Source: Acheta domesticus
Lineage: Eukaryota > Arthropoda > Insecta > Orthoptera > Gryllidae
Length of the DNA stretch: 64,000 nucleotides
Reading direction: 5' to 3'
Assembly: GCA_031308135.1 (NCBI GenBank)
Contig: JAHLJT010008756.1
Span: 133,502,949-133,566,948, forward strand
Numbering within the stretch: position 1 is the first letter of the stretch; every line of letters starts with the position of its first letter. The notes beneath the pieces were generated by a model. It did not search any database and was not told the DNA's origin. It was given only the letters and a program-made list of their open reading frames with translations. Position numbers and translations under genes: made by a program. Shown one piece after another: positions 1-11,518 of the stretch.

Positions 1-1119
1 AAATGTAAATAGAATAAACCAACTAGAATAAATATTTCACTAATATATAATATGAATCCGCTACACAAATTATATATCTAGACTCGATATCAGTAGAATC
101 TAATTAATATTGTACAATCTTTTGGCGAAAATACATAGAGTAAGCAAAAGTAATTGCTTATTACGAAGAATGCTAAAAAATCATTAAAACCGTACTCTTT
201 CGCTTCATAATTGTAATGAGATTTAAGAGCATTTTATATTGATTGGTTATAATACTACTGAGATTTTATTGCTTAAGCTTTTTGGAATGTTGATCTAAGA
301 TGTGTGTAAAAATGTGAATAATGCACATTACATTAAAAAATGCAGTAGCATAAACATGAGAAAATGAATTAAATGATCACAGATGTTGTCAGCTGTGATC
401 ATTTAATTTTAAATGCCAACGACATTTCATCACTAAACCAATATGAAAAAATGAAGCGATAATTAATAAGAACCTGGAAGCTTTCAAAAAACGTGTTCTC
501 TCGAACCACACACATTCACGAATCACATCCACGTGTATCGTTTATGTTACACCTCTCATAAAGTGATAGAATAAATCCTGATTTTTGGATGCTTAATAAT
601 TGCGATACATAATTAAAGAATATTGATCATTAATTTCATTATTAATTATAATCATAAATATTAATTGAGATGTACCCTATTGTTACCTTGATCTGTTGCC
701 TTTGTTGTGAATTTTACATTTATATTAATATTGTTTCATTCTTTGTTGTAATCACGGAAAGATAATTTATATGCAACTTCTTAAGTTAGTTATTCCAGCG
801 GTTCTGTCATTTATAAAGACCTTCATTTTTTATTATGTTAACAATAGCAGACTTACATCTTTATCAAATCATTCATTGTTATTAGTTTCTTTAGCCGTTC
901 ATAGCAATTTCTGTCAGCTATTTCACTGCCAAAGATTCCAGACTGTACTTCCATCGAAAATGTATTGTTCAGTGTTTTGTGCGTGGTATAACCTTAAACA
1001 TTTTTACTTTAGTAGGTAATATGTTATTTGACTGTCTTGATAACTTCAACTGTCAACTTTTCCTCAGTGCAAACATTGAATACACAAGTCGGTTGCAAGA
1101 ATTCGAATCTTCTCAGCTT
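1..1119. other. AT-rich intergenic DNA, no gene seen
   Basis: AT-rich sequence with stop codons in all frames apart from an unconvincing 82-codon ORF at 771-1019. No tRNA, terminal inverted repeat or similarity to other parts of the window was noticed. Confidence 0.6.
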
Positions 1120-1625
1120 GTGAATTGCTATGTTCGTTAGTGCTGTTTCGTGGGTGGTTGTTGCGATCTTCCCCCGCCAGGTGGTGAGATCCGGTGACGA
1201 CCTACATGTCGGCTTGCGACGGAGTTCCCCAACCAGGTATCTCCCACCAGCGGGGCACTGCCCCAGCCGCAACAAGCAGCAAGCCACCGACCGGTCTCTC
1301 GGCATGTGTGGTAGTGTAGTGCATGTTAGTGCACGTACATGTAGAGAAGGGATAGGGATAGAAAAGGAAGAGGAAAAAATATCGCGCGCTGTCCACGACC
1401 CGATTGTAGGGTAGTGCTCCGGCATTTGCTTGGTATTGATCGGAGAAAACATGGAAAACTACCGATCAGAACAGCCGGCCGCTAGAATTCTCCTTCAAAT
1501 AGCGTATTGATCAAGTTGTCTAATTAGCGTCGAAAATATTGCCACCGTCTAGATTCGAACCATAGGACCGCTCGCTCAGAGGCACTGCACTGACATCAGT
1601 TGATTTCCTGAGCCACCTCACCCGA
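1120..1625 (-). repeat. SINE-A copy 1 (tRNA-headed long SINE), minus strand
   Basis: Read on the minus strand from 1625 downward, the head has a box A-like TGGCTCAGG and, further in, a box B-like GGTTCGAATC. The family body follows: GGAGAATTCTAGCGGCCGGC, then the CGCGCGCGAT stretch, then a pyrimidine run, then TGCACTACACTACCACACATG, and last a GGTGGGAGATACCTGG block. The (TCAA)n tail is missing, so the copy is 3' truncated near 1120. Short ORFs here are conserved only because the repeat is conserved. The tRNA-derived origin is inferred from the two Pol III promoter boxes; the family has no name known to me. Confidence 0.8.
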
Positions 1626-1935
1626 CTTCATATTAGAGGCCCACCGCAACAAATATCATGAATTTTCGAGTCAATGAGACCCAAAAGATTGATGACCTCT
1701 GCTTCAAATGATAAAGTGCAGGACCGGAAATGCCTCGCCGGCGTACAGGCGCCACCCACGCGACGCCCTCGACGCGCCGACGCGGCGCGAGGCGGGGCGC
1801 CACACGTGGGACGCACGTGTGATGTGTGGCGCGGGCGGCGAGGAGCGTGGGCCGCTAACAAGACAGGGACTTCGTCTTCTCTGAGCTACGGTGCGCCGTT
1901 TGTCACCTTCGTCTAAAGCAGTGGTGTCAAGGTCT

Positions 1936-2140
1936 CCTACTGGTGGCAGTAGCACGCCTCGCGGCGCCGTGCCACGCCACGAGCTTCTCTGCGCCACTAG
2001 CGTCGGGATAGGAAACTATTAGTAACCGCGCTATTTTACCATAGGGATGGCGTGGTCTCTTGCGGCCGGGGTTATGAACTGCGTGGTGAGGCAATTTCGT
2101 CGTGGCACTCGTGCCACGGACATCTGCTCCTGGCCTCGAC
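1936..2140 (+). repeat. Dispersed repeat family G, copy 1
   Basis: This block matches the reverse complement of 16755-16985 over about 200 bp. Shared landmarks, in order, are GAGCTTCTCTGCGC, CTAGCGTCGGGA, an ACTATTAGTA run, TTTTAC-ATAG-GATGG and the palindrome CGTGGCACTCGTGCCACG at 2101-2118. Class unknown; no ORF or terminal repeat was identified. The GC-rich stretch just upstream (1735-1935, with CGCG and CACGTG motifs) may belong to the same unit but has no second copy here. Confidence 0.65.
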
Positions 2141-2177
2141 CTTGACTGGCTCCTGACCTTGACAACACTGGTCTAAA

Positions 2178-2441
2178 GTTACCGGGAGAGGTGTCTCAGT
2201 GCTTTAACTGATATCACTGCAATGTTTCTGACCGGGAGATCCTAGGTTCGAGTCCTGACGGTGGCAGGGTTTCCGACAGTAGTTTGCCAGCTAGGTCGAA
2301 TTCACTGGCTGGCTGGAGGAGATTTCTAGCGGCCGGTGCTCTGATCGGTAGTTTTCCGTGGTTTCTACGATCAACACCGGGCGAATGCTGGAGCAGTTTC
2401 CTAATAAACGAGCCACGGGCCGCGCGCGATCTCTCCTTCTA
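2178..2441 (+). repeat. SINE-A copy 2, 3' truncated
   Basis: The tRNA-like head is complete. It begins ACCGGGAGAGGTGTCTCAG, has a perfect Pol III box B GGTTCGAGTCC at 2245-2255, and continues through GACGGTGGCAG. The body runs to the CGCGCGCGATCTCTCCTTCT motif and then stops abruptly at about 2441, where AT-rich DNA begins. Half of the body and the TCAA tail are absent. Confidence 0.85.
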
Positions 2442-5095
2442 TTACTATTTCACGAAACAATAATAAATGTTTTAAGAAGGAAATGTTCAATACCATACTT
2501 CCCAGTCTCCCACAATATTTCATCGAATTTCAATATGACGAGAAAGTGCAGATTCAAAAATACAGGTCCTTATTAAACTCAAACATAAATAAGCATACTA
2601 AATAGAAATAAATGTATATTTATTCTATAAGTTATTGAATTAAACAGTTGAAATACTATGAATCAGTAGATGCCTAGTCACTTGAGAATGTATAACGTGT
2701 AGTACGGATGGAAATTCAAAATATCTTAATTTTCAATAGCACCTTCTATATAACAATTTTTATTATAAACAAATAATTTGGAGAAAACTTGAAATTTATT
2801 AACATGCAAGCAGTACACGTCCTAATGATCGCAAAGTTTTTTTAATATTTCACTACAGAGATACGGAGAATGTACTATAGAATAAAAGCAAGTTATTCAT
2901 TGATTCGGTGGGTTTAATTCACGAGTTCAGTTCCTTGAAAATTTGTTTGCATATGTAAAGCGCTTTCAAATAAAATGCCTTCCTCTTTAGTCAAAGTTCG
3001 ACAATTATTAAGAAACAAGAAGTTTATCCAGTAGCGCTTCTGTGCTTCGAGGTCGAAGGTTTGCGGTAGCTTCGCCTGTCGTCCGCTGCACGGCGCCACA
3101 AGACGGAACCTTCTCGCTGCAGTAGCCTGCAGCGAGTTGGAACGAGAGAAGCAGGAAAAGCTGCCTGCTATTCACATGCTCTCTGTGCTTTTACGTTTAC
3201 ACAATTTGATTTCAAAACATAACTCTAGTGCTATGATTCGATTAAGGTAAGTCGGTGATTGACAGTTGCGCTTCTGGAGCTGTAGCTTGATTCAACATGA
3301 GTGTATGATTTGGTTACTTTAAGTTGTTGTTTTTTTTCAACAATTTTTTATAACTTCTTTAATCGGGCCGTAGTGATTGTAAAGGTAACTGATTCATTAT
3401 TTCATGATACTCTGCTCAGAATTTTGTGAAGCTCAAAAACAAACATGTAAGATAATTCGTTGACGCAGGCTTGAAAACATACTGTTTAATAATAAGCGAT
3501 TCGACGTTTCGTAATGGTTGAGACTTTGATCCCGAGCATAATGGAAATGTTAACGACGAATACCGTATGTATACGTTGTTATCCTGTTTCAGTACGACGG
3601 GAATCTCGAATATTTTCACACGATAGTTTCCAGGTGTGGTTGACAAAAGTAAACGATACAAATCAGTAAGTAGGCCTAAATAGGGCGATTGATATGCGAA
3701 AGTTACGGTTCGGGATTCAAACCACTCGTACTACTCTTGAAGAAAACAACCGTTTATCTGATCCATTGACGAGCTAAAGCCAAAAAAGCTAAGGCACTTC
3801 AATGTAATTGTAGATTCTTACTGATATTTTTCTAAGAATAATAATAATTTGATTTTAAAATTGATCACAAATGTTTCTTTATAATTATTGAATTTTTTAT
3901 TTAAGTTTTGAGACGCTCGTAATATTACAGACGTAATTTGAGGGAAAATGTCAGCAAGTGTTAAAAATGTGCATCTAAAAGCACTTAAGTTTGCTTTACT
4001 TGAACGAATATTTTATATATTTATGCAATTATAAACTACTTAAAATTTATGGCATCACCAATCCAGGAAGAATTAATGACTAAGTGTCTCAGCCGTAGAT
4101 TACAAATTCTTTATATTTCAATGTAAATTGTGTGCATCGTACGATTCAGGAGTGGGATGCTGTTTATCGTTTTATTCTAAATTTGATTGTAAATAGAATA
4201 CGAAACGTACCATAATATTGCGCAGATATTGCGCAAAGAGAGTATGAAGTGTCCATGAATGAAGAGTGTGATAAAGGTAAGAAGCAGAAAGTTACAGGAA
4301 AAAGTAAAGTTAACAAATTAATTACTACATTAAAGTCCCTTGGGCTATTTTGTGTCAGTGAGGCGACCTCGGGTTCTATTCGAGGCCGGAGAAAAATAAA
4401 GATGCATCTTTCTAATACAAATTGTCGAAGTTTCTGCCGCTGTGTGACGAAAGGAAAATCTGTGTACACCTAGTAGGCTAGGTTCGGTGATGGGAATACG
4501 TAACAAATAAAGAACAGGGCGCGGACCCGGTAATACCGCTAGCAGGCAAAAGTCGAATTAATACGATCCTAAAATGCCAAATACAAGCAAATATGCAATT
4601 ACATTAAAAATGACGAAGAAGAAATAAGAATGTTAAATTTATTATTTTAAATCATAAATGTATAAATGTAAATATTTGAGAGAAAGAGATATGACTAGTT
4701 ATCTTTTATAAATATTCGTAACTAAAATAGAACAGGTTTATTTTATACACAAAACACTATGAATTCATTTTCTTCCCGCAAAAACATAAAATTACAAAAT
4801 AAAAAGCTCTCAAAAATCGCCAATGTAAATTGTACACACACGCATTCGCATCTTTTCTCTAATTCATATCGTGCCAGAATCATAGATTTTCAAATCATTG
4901 TGATACATACGTTTCTCTTCTATTATAAGTCGAAAACTCTTCGTTGAATATAATGGAATTCATTACGTGTACCATCGTATGAAAGATTCAGTGTACATTT
5001 CCAATGCGTAATCTGAATAGCATTAACACTCAAATCATCAGCTTAAATTCATCTCCACATCTTAATGTGGGCACCACTTTACAGCCATTATGCAT
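2442..5095. other. AT-rich intergenic DNA with short unrecognised ORFs
   Basis: No gene recognised. Small ORFs (minus 2914-3099 and 3416-3661, minus 4164-4469) have no motif I know. At 4370-4384 a GGTTCTATTCGAGG stretch resembles a tRNA T-arm, but no cloverleaf surrounds it. GC rises locally at 3040-3140. Confidence 0.55.
3113..3136. other. Perfect 10-bp-arm hairpin
   Basis: CTCGCTGCAG, a TAGC loop, then CTGCAGCGAG form a perfect inverted repeat. It lies at the edge of a local GC-rich patch. No role can be assigned; it is too short and isolated to be called a transposon end. Confidence 0.6.
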
Positions 5096-5410
5096 TAACT
5101 AGCCACCGTCATTTACTCTTTTGACGGAGAGTACTCTCTGAAATCCAATTTGAAGGCGACCTCTAATTATTGGCCGAATCAAATCCCACCAAAATGCACG
5201 CCCAATTGCAGCGGACAAACGCGGACGGTGGCAGAGCACTTCGGGGGGGGGGCGGAGGGGGGCGGGGGGGACTGCGACCCGGTGACCCCGCGAACGGATG
5301 CCTAATTACCTCATGGCGGGCCGGGCCACTCGCAGCGGCTAAAGCCAGATTATTTCCACTCCGATAAAGTACGGGCGCTGCCCGACATTTGCACCGGTAC
5401 AAATTGGGCG
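5096..5410. promoter_or_regulatory. Candidate regulatory island (GC-rich with homeodomain cores)
   Basis: The block mixes GC-rich DNA with TAATTA-type cores (CTCTAATTATTGG near 5163, CCTAATTACC near 5301) and shows no repeat of any family in the window. CpG content is high compared with flanking AT-rich DNA. Such composition is typical of conserved developmental enhancers or CpG-island promoters. This is a motif-based inference; no transcription start or exon could be located. A G-run interrupts it at 5240-5270. Confidence 0.3.
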
Positions 5411-6215
5411 CGGATTGAAGAGGCGGGGAGCGGGGGAGGAGGAGGGGAGGTGCGCGCGCAGCAGGGGAGGGGAATCGGAAGGGTGGGAGTGCGGGTTGGG
5501 GTGCGGAGTTGTGGTCGGGGACGGGGCGGGGAAGCGGGGAAATCGGAGCGTGGCGGGACAGGGGGTGTCGGGCGGGGAGTGGGGAACAGGACGGGTGGAC
5601 AAGAGGAGAGGGAGTTGGGTTAGGGCGCGGAGTTGTGGTCAGGGCCTGGGACGGGGCGAGGCAAAATCGGAAGGGGGCAGGAGCTAGGGGGCGGGGAGTG
5701 GGGAAGAGGAGGGGAGGGAGCAGTGAGCGTGGCAGGGAGGGGTACGGGACAAGAGGAGAGGGAGTTGGGTTAGGGTGCGGAGTTTTGGGTAGGACGTGGG
5801 ACGGGGCGAGGCAAAATCGGAGGGGGGCAGGAGCTACGGGGCGGGGAGTGGGGAAGAGGAGGGGAGGGAGCAGCGAGCGAAATGGGGAAGGCGTACCGGG
5901 TGAGGGGAGAGGGAGCGTCTATGGGGTGCGGAGTTGTGGGAAAGGAGACGCGACGAAATTAGAGCGGGGGCGGAACAGGGGTAGTAGGAGCACGGCGGGG
6001 AAGAAAGAAAGAAATAAAGGGCAGAACGGGGTGGGAGGGGTCGCCGTGGAGACGGCGAGGAGTGGTGAGGGAGGAGGGGAGGCGGGGCGGGGAGGAGGCG
6101 GCGACGGGGCGTCGATGGTCCGAGACCGGGACGGGACAGGAACTGTGTTTGAGATAAGCAATGCGAATGGAGGTGGGAAGAGGACGAGGCGGGTGGAAGA
6201 GAAGGGAAGCGAGGG
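5411..6215 (+). repeat. G/purine-rich minisatellite block with a 150-bp period
   Basis: The plus strand is almost entirely G and A with GGGG runs. A unit containing ACAAGAGGAGAGGGAGTTGG starts at 5599 and again at 5749, a 150-bp period, with a diverged third copy from about 5895 and an upstream partial one. Open reading frames of up to 252 codons here have Gly/Arg-rich (plus) or Pro/Ser-rich (minus) composition and are by-products of the base bias, not genes. It is a potential G-quadruplex-forming region. Confidence 0.75.
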
Positions 6216-6778
6216 GACTGGGAGAGGTGGCTCAGTGCATCAGCTGATGTCATTGCAGAGCCTCTGATCGAGAGGTCTACTCCCAACGGCGGCAGAATTT
6301 TCCACACTAGCTTCTCAGCTAGGTCAAATTCAGTCGCTGTCTAGAGGAGAATTCCACCGGCCGGCTGCTCTGATCGGTAGTTTTTCGTGGATCCTCCAAT
6401 CAACTCTAGGCGAATGCCGGTGTAGTACCGTAACAAACGGGCCACGAACCGCGCGCGACCTTTCCTTCCTCTTCCTTATTCTATCCTCACCTCTCACACA
6501 CACATCCCTCACTTACACACACACACCAACATGCATTACACTACCACACATGTCAGTAGATCGGTCGAGGATTAGAGCTTGTTCCGGCTAGGGCGATGCC
6601 CCGCTGGTGAGAGATACCTTGTTGGAGAAAATCCCGCTAGCCGACGGTAGGTCGGCGCCGGATCCCCCATCTAGTCGGGAAGATCACCGCTACCTCCAGG
6701 TAAAAACATTCACTACACTTGCGGGACTAATATTTAAGTAGTTGACGCGTCCGAAATCACTAACAATCAATCAGTGAA
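6216..6778 (+). repeat. SINE-A copy 3, nearly full length
   Basis: It begins ACTGGGAGAGGTGGCTCAG (box A region) and keeps the AGCTAGGTC, GGAGAATTCCACCGGCCGGC, CGCGCGCGACC, TGCATTACACTACCACACATG and GGGACTAATAT blocks. It ends in the tail AATCACTAACAATCAATCAG. Box B is damaged: GGTCTACTCCC replaces GGTTCGAGTCC, so the copy is probably transcriptionally dead. Confidence 0.85.
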
Positions 6779-6839
6779 ATGAGGGGTGGATGATCAGGCG
6801 TGATCAAGACAACACAGAGTAGAGCAGGGGTTGAGCGGG

Positions 6840-6970
6840 TGACGCTGGGGAGTGGGCGTGGTGTGTCGGAGGCAGCAGGTCGTGCACGGGGGCGTGCAAT
6901 GACAATGGGCGGGTCGAACATGGGCGTGGTGTGGGCGTAGAATGGGCGTGGGATCGACGTGGGCGAAAAG
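6840..6970. promoter_or_regulatory. Cluster of GGGCGTGG (Sp/KLF-type) boxes
   Basis: At least five GGGCGTGG or GTGGGCGT motifs recur within about 120 bp, separated by irregular spacers, so this is not a clean tandem array. Sp/KLF zinc-finger factors bind this box. The cluster could equally be a degenerate minisatellite. No downstream ORF is supported. Confidence 0.3.
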
Positions 6971-8285
6971 AAAGAGAATGTCCAGTGAGAGGGGAGCGTG
7001 GGAAGTTACGGTCAGTGGACTTCTGCGCCAGAATAAATAAGACGTCAATATAAAGTCCAAAGGTTGTGGAAAAATTCGCTGGGAACGAAATGCAACAAAT
7101 GTGCAAAGTGAGGAATGCTCTGGTAGATAAATATCATACAATCATCCTCGAACATTCGCTTCGACATACGAGAATATTCCACGTGAACGCCGTCCTACAC
7201 TGTTCTGGCACTTCCTTCACAATTAAAGTGACCGGCACTTTTTTCACAATTAAAGGAATTCACAATTATAGGCAACATACTACTATTTATTTTATTTACG
7301 TTGTTTTCCACACATAATTTTAGATGTGATTCTAATATGAAGTTATTTCTACGCCAACAGGTCAGCTTTTGAGCAAAATAAAATTAATGTTGGCGCACAC
7401 ATTTACTTCTGCTTGTAACACTTAAGTAAAACTGTAATACTTATTGCAAGACTTGCTACTAATCTTTTAAAGTTGTCCCACGACTTTAAACCAATTGTTC
7501 CATAAATTATACCCAATATCCTAACATTCCTTAAGGGTAAACAGTCAAACCCACTTTATATGATTTCAGTGTTTTATTGTATTTGCCGCTATGATACGTT
7601 TTCCAAATACCTACATAATGGAATAATATTACAAAATTTTGTGAATAAAGCAACCCTGAATTATTGCTTTTACCACCCACAAAAGCACCAGTCCCACAAC
7701 CGTAAATTAATAATTTTCCTTAAAACAATTTTGAGAAAAATGTTAAAAAGAAAAATTTAAATTATCTCATTTAACAAAACCGTTTTCTGAACACAACAGT
7801 ACGCAAATGAGAATAAACGAGTGTGAGTGAAAATCTGAAACTGAATCTGTTTTAGAGCGTGTTTTCCTATAATCTAGGGGCTTCGAAATAATCTTGAAAA
7901 AATATTCAAAAACCCACAACATCAATAAACAGTTTTGTAAGTTAATGCATTTTATTAGCTAGTAAAAAAGACGATTATCAGAAAATATTTATGGTAAACA
8001 TTGAATCTGAAAAGATGGAATGTCCATCATTATTAATTGGAATGGATAGTGATGAATAGATACTACCAACGAAACAGATTTTTACGCAACAGTTAGAACA
8101 TTTACAAGATAAACGTCATTACAATCATTGGAAGTTAATGAGTGAGTGGATGTAATTTTCCCTATCTGGCTTTTTTTATTTCAAATAACATGTAGTCTAT
8201 TCATGAGAAAGGTGTGTTTGTTTACAAACAAATTCTACATGCATCAGTACCCGCTTGTATTCTCATTGTGCAGGTACGCTAACGT
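6971..8285. other. AT-rich intergenic DNA, no gene seen
   Basis: Low-complexity AT-rich DNA with only short ORFs. Nothing here resembles the repeat families found elsewhere in the window. CACTTCCTTCACAATTAAA and its imperfect direct repeat occur at 7208-7255. Confidence 0.55.
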
Positions 8286-8715
8286 ATGACTTTTGATAAC
8301 TCATTCTCTGGTGAGCAGGTTCGAGAACGGAGTGCAGCGCGGCTTTACAAAGACGGCCCTTATTGGAACATTACCTTCTATTGAGATAAGCCGAGAACAA
8401 AGCGTTTATTACCAAAGGAAGGGCCCCAAGATCCCACACACCCTTGAATTAACACAAACAAATCGACTCCCCTTTTAATAGCAGGTCGTTATCCAACCGA
8501 CCATGCGTGCTGTAATTATGTTGTTATAACAGCGCGTAGTAATTGCGATACATTCGTATTAGCTGAGACAATGCCTCCCAATGAACCCCATTAGGCGGGG
8601 AAGGGCGCTAGGCGTGGGGGGCGGGGAGTCCAAGGTAATTAAAGACGCGCAGGGGGGGGAAGGGAAGCAGTGGCCAGCGGAACAGGGGGGCGGCGGGAGG
8701 GGCTTCCAAAGACTA
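8286..8715. promoter_or_regulatory. Candidate regulatory island with TAATTA-type cores
   Basis: Non-repetitive, mixed-GC block with GTAATTATG (near 8511), GTAATTGCG (near 8540), GGTAATTAAAG (near 8634) and CCTTTTAATAGC. A G-rich end runs directly into SINE-A. The composition resembles the islands at 5096, 14461, 27486 and 57490. Read as a possible enhancer by motif content only. Confidence 0.3.
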
Positions 8716-8725
8716 ACACTAGACA

Positions 8726-8924
8726 GCAGTTTCGACACTAGCTTGTCAGCTAAGTAGAATTCAGTCGCTTTCTGGAGGAGAATTCTAGCGGCCGGCTGCT
8801 CTGATCGGTAGTTTTCCGTGGTTTCTACGATCAACACCCGGCGAATCCCGGAGCAGTATCCTAACAGATGGGACACGGACCGGGCTCCATCTTTCCTTCG
8901 TCTTCCTTGTCCTATCTTCACCCC

Positions 8925-8960
<36 letters not shown>

Positions 8961-9214
8961 TAACATGCACCATACTACCACACATGCCGGGAGACCGGTA
9001 AATACCTCAGAGCTTGTCCCGCCTTGGGTGGTGCTCCGCTGGTGGGAGATACCTGGTTGGGGAAAACCTCGCTAGTTGCCGGTAGGTCGCCGCCGAATGT
9101 CGCCATTCAGCGAAGGAAGATTACCGCCAACTCCTGCTGAAAAATATGCACTACAATTACGGGACTAATGGTCTCAGTAGTTGACGCGCCCGGAATCACT
9201 AACAGTCAATCAAT
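8726..9214 (+). repeat. SINE-A copy 4, head missing
   Basis: It starts inside the family at TTTCGACACTAGCTTGTCAG, so the tRNA-like head with boxes A and B is lost. The body is otherwise complete: a (CA)n run at 8929-8955, the TGCACCATACTACCACACATG block, and the tail AATCAATCAATCC near 9214. The expanded CA tract is the pyrimidine-rich mid-segment of the element and has become a microsatellite in this copy. Confidence 0.85.
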
Positions 9215-9720
9215 CAATCCACCGACGAGACTCCGTTAACACGTCTCAAAATATTCGAAACTTTTCCAAGTGGTCTTACGTATCGTTGCTGTCAGGGTTC
9301 TCCCAGTCTCCGGATGAGATGAGTTGTGTGCGTTAGATTCCGCGTCCTCAAAGTACAGTGCGCTGAGAAAGTCTCGCCGCAGCGATCCTAGTCAGTCTAA
9401 GGCTGTCTCCGCTTCCGCCCTCCACTTCGTCGCCGTGCGCGGCGGTAGTGTCGCATGCGTAACGTCAGCATAGAAAGTACCGTCACCATAGTACAGATGT
9501 ACCATAGAGTAAAGTACATCCTTAGTCTATGCCGTCACCTCACCCTCTCCGCCTTCGCTGCTTGTGCACCCCCCCTTCGGACGGTCCCAGCGCTGCTTGG
9601 TTCTCGTGATTGCAACATCATTTCTTTTACCAACACTTTTACCTTCACTGTGACACTGTAGAGAGACATTCTATCTGTATTAACTTGGATTCACGTTTTT
9701 CAATTTTTGGTTTGGTTTCA
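9215..9720. other. Unassigned mixed-GC DNA
   Basis: No gene or repeat recognised. GC is moderately raised around 9330-9600. A short ORF at 9455-9661 has no recognisable motif. Confidence 0.5.
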
Positions 9721-9721
9721 A

Positions 9722-9935
9722 TTAGACAGAGAGGGAAAGAGAAAGGGAAAGAAAGAGGGGGAAGAAATAGAAAGGGAAAAGAGAGGGAAAGAGAGAAGGA
9801 AAGATAGGTGAAAAAAGAGAGGGAAAGCGAGAAAGAGAGAAGGAGAGAGAAAAAGCGAAAGAGAGAGAGAGAAAGCGAAACAGATAAAGAGAGAGGGAGG
9901 GAGGGTGGGAGGGAGAGAAAGAAAACGCTTGTGCA
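9722..9935 (+). repeat. Polypurine (GA-rich) low-complexity tract
   Basis: Roughly 210 bp of nearly pure A/G on the plus strand, built from GAGAGGGAAAG and GAGAAAGCGAAAG-like words. It could form H-DNA or triplex structures. ORFs through it on either strand are compositional artefacts (Lys/Glu/Arg on plus, Ser/Leu/Phe/Pro on minus). Confidence 0.85.
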
Positions 9936-10129
9936 ATTGACTGATATCGCTTCCTCCATTCATTACAATTTGTTTACAACAACTATACCATTTCTTTACT
10001 TAGTAATCATTTTTGCAATTTACTCTCATGCCGTTTAACCTCATTTAGAAATATTGATTGCGTGTAACAGCCAAAGAAAGGTATACTACTGAAATATACA
10101 GGAGACGATTGTTATGTACACACACGTGA

Positions 10130-10735
10130 CAACTAAACCGCGGGTGCGGTCTTCCAGCGGAGGAGCAGTTTCAGAAGCGGCGTGTTGCGAGAATGGGCGT
10201 GCCGGCCGGTTCCGCTCCATTCCGAGAGCATCGGCGAACAAGTGCGCAGGGAGCGTCGGTGGAGCGAAGGTGTGCGCAGAGGTGGGGGCGGTGGAAGGGG
10301 CGGGAGCGATGGCAGGGGCGGGGGCGGGGCGAGGATGCGGGCGGGAGGCGGGGGCGGGGCTTTGATGGTGGAAGCGGGGGCGGAAGCGGGGGCGGAAGCG
10401 GGGGCGGAAGCGGGGGCGGAAGCGGGGGCGGAAGCGGGGGCGGAAGCGGGGGCGGAAGCGGGGGCGGAAGCGGGGGCGGAAGCGGGGGCGGAAGCGGGAG
10501 CGGAGCGGGGCGGAGCGGGGCGGAGCGGGGGCGGAACGGGGGCGGAGCGGGGGCGGAGCGGGGGCGGAGCGGGGACGGTGAGGTGAGGTACGGTTGCAGG
10601 AGTGGGGGCAGCCGGGGCGGAGGCAGGAGGGGGCGGGGGCGGTGCTGTGGCAGGGGGTGCGGGGTGGGGCGGTGGGAGGCGTGAGGCCGGAGCCTGGGTC
10701 GGGGTAGGGGAATCGATGCCAACCAGTGGTGAGAG
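10130..10735 (+). repeat. G-rich block surrounding a 12-bp minisatellite
   Basis: The plus strand is strongly G-biased (GGGGCGG words throughout) and carries overlapping open frames of up to 243 codons with Gly/Ala, Pro/Arg or Pro/Ala composition. None has a recognisable domain. The flanking text at 10057-10100 (GCGTGTAACAGCC then GTATACTACTGAAAT) is also found near 36741-36780, so a small dispersed repeat borders this block. Confidence 0.7.
10370..10501 (+). repeat. 12-bp minisatellite, 11 units
   Basis: Eleven consecutive near-identical units of GGAAGCGGGGGC. The unit length is a multiple of three, so every frame stays open and encodes a tetrapeptide repeat (for example Gly-Ser-Gly-Gly). 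GGGGG runs every 12 bp give strong G-quadruplex potential on the plus strand. Confidence 0.95.
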
Positions 10736-11002
10736 GAGACGGAAGCGAGAATGGCCTACAGAACGCACGGTTTCCCACAGTTACATTCCAAATTGTGGAC
10801 CCACGTTTATACTTCACAGTCGCGTACAGGCGCCATTCCGGTACTCTGTAAACACTAAGCGGGGAGAGGTTAACGTTAGACCAGAGAAAAAAATCATATA
10901 AAATTAAAAGGTGTTTTTGTAAAAATACTTCTGCTACCTATATTTAATAATACTTTGAAATAATTTTCAATAAATTTGTGTTAAAATATTTTCAGTTATG
11001 TC

Positions 11003-11162
11003 TAGGGAGTCGTCCATAAATTACGTAACGCATTTTTCGAGTATTTTCAATACCCCCTCCCCCTTGTAATGCACTTCCCTATTTCTGTGTAACGCAGCGA
11101 AACACTGCATCACACCCCATCCCTGCCCCTTCGCCGTTACGTAATTTATGGATGACGCCTAT
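11003..11162. mobile_element. 160-bp MITE with about 28-bp terminal inverted repeats
   Basis: The left end contains CGTCCATAAATTACGTAACG and the right end CGTTACGTAATTTATGGATG. The inverted repeats extend about 28 bp with a few mismatches. Inside is a C-rich segment and no ORF. Ends of this type, with CCATAAATTACGTAAC, are common in small non-autonomous DNA transposons of insects; I do not assign the superfamily. The duplicated target is unclear (possibly TA). Confidence 0.8.
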
Positions 11163-11518
11163 ATGAAATATTTCGCTCTTGAGTTCTTTTCTCGGGGGCA
11201 CTGATGGCCACGTCGTTTTTTCGAAGAAATAATTCAACATTCACTATTCACTATTCCAACTGTACGGCTATTATCTTCGTCTACAAATACTAAGATAAGA
11301 TTTTGACGTGTTAATGGGCAGCCCAGGCTGAAACAGAGCACCGAAAGAATAACTTAGGGTTAAGAAAGGTTCTCATAAGTCCTAAAGGTGAAACAGTAAG
11401 TTCTTGCCTAGAAATTGATAGACAAAACCAAAAAATTCCTAGGGGCCATCCTTGAGCCACTCTCCCCGTTCATAAGCGACTGTTAAATCTAGTGTTCCGT
11501 GGATAATTCTAATTCATA
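11163..11518. other. Unassigned unique DNA
   Basis: No ORF, repeat or RNA gene seen between the MITE and the next SINE-A. Confidence 0.5.

Noticed and set aside
4360..4390. tRNA gene suggested by a T-arm-like CCTCGGGTTCTATTCGAGG
   Set aside because: No matching acceptor, D or anticodon arms nearby.
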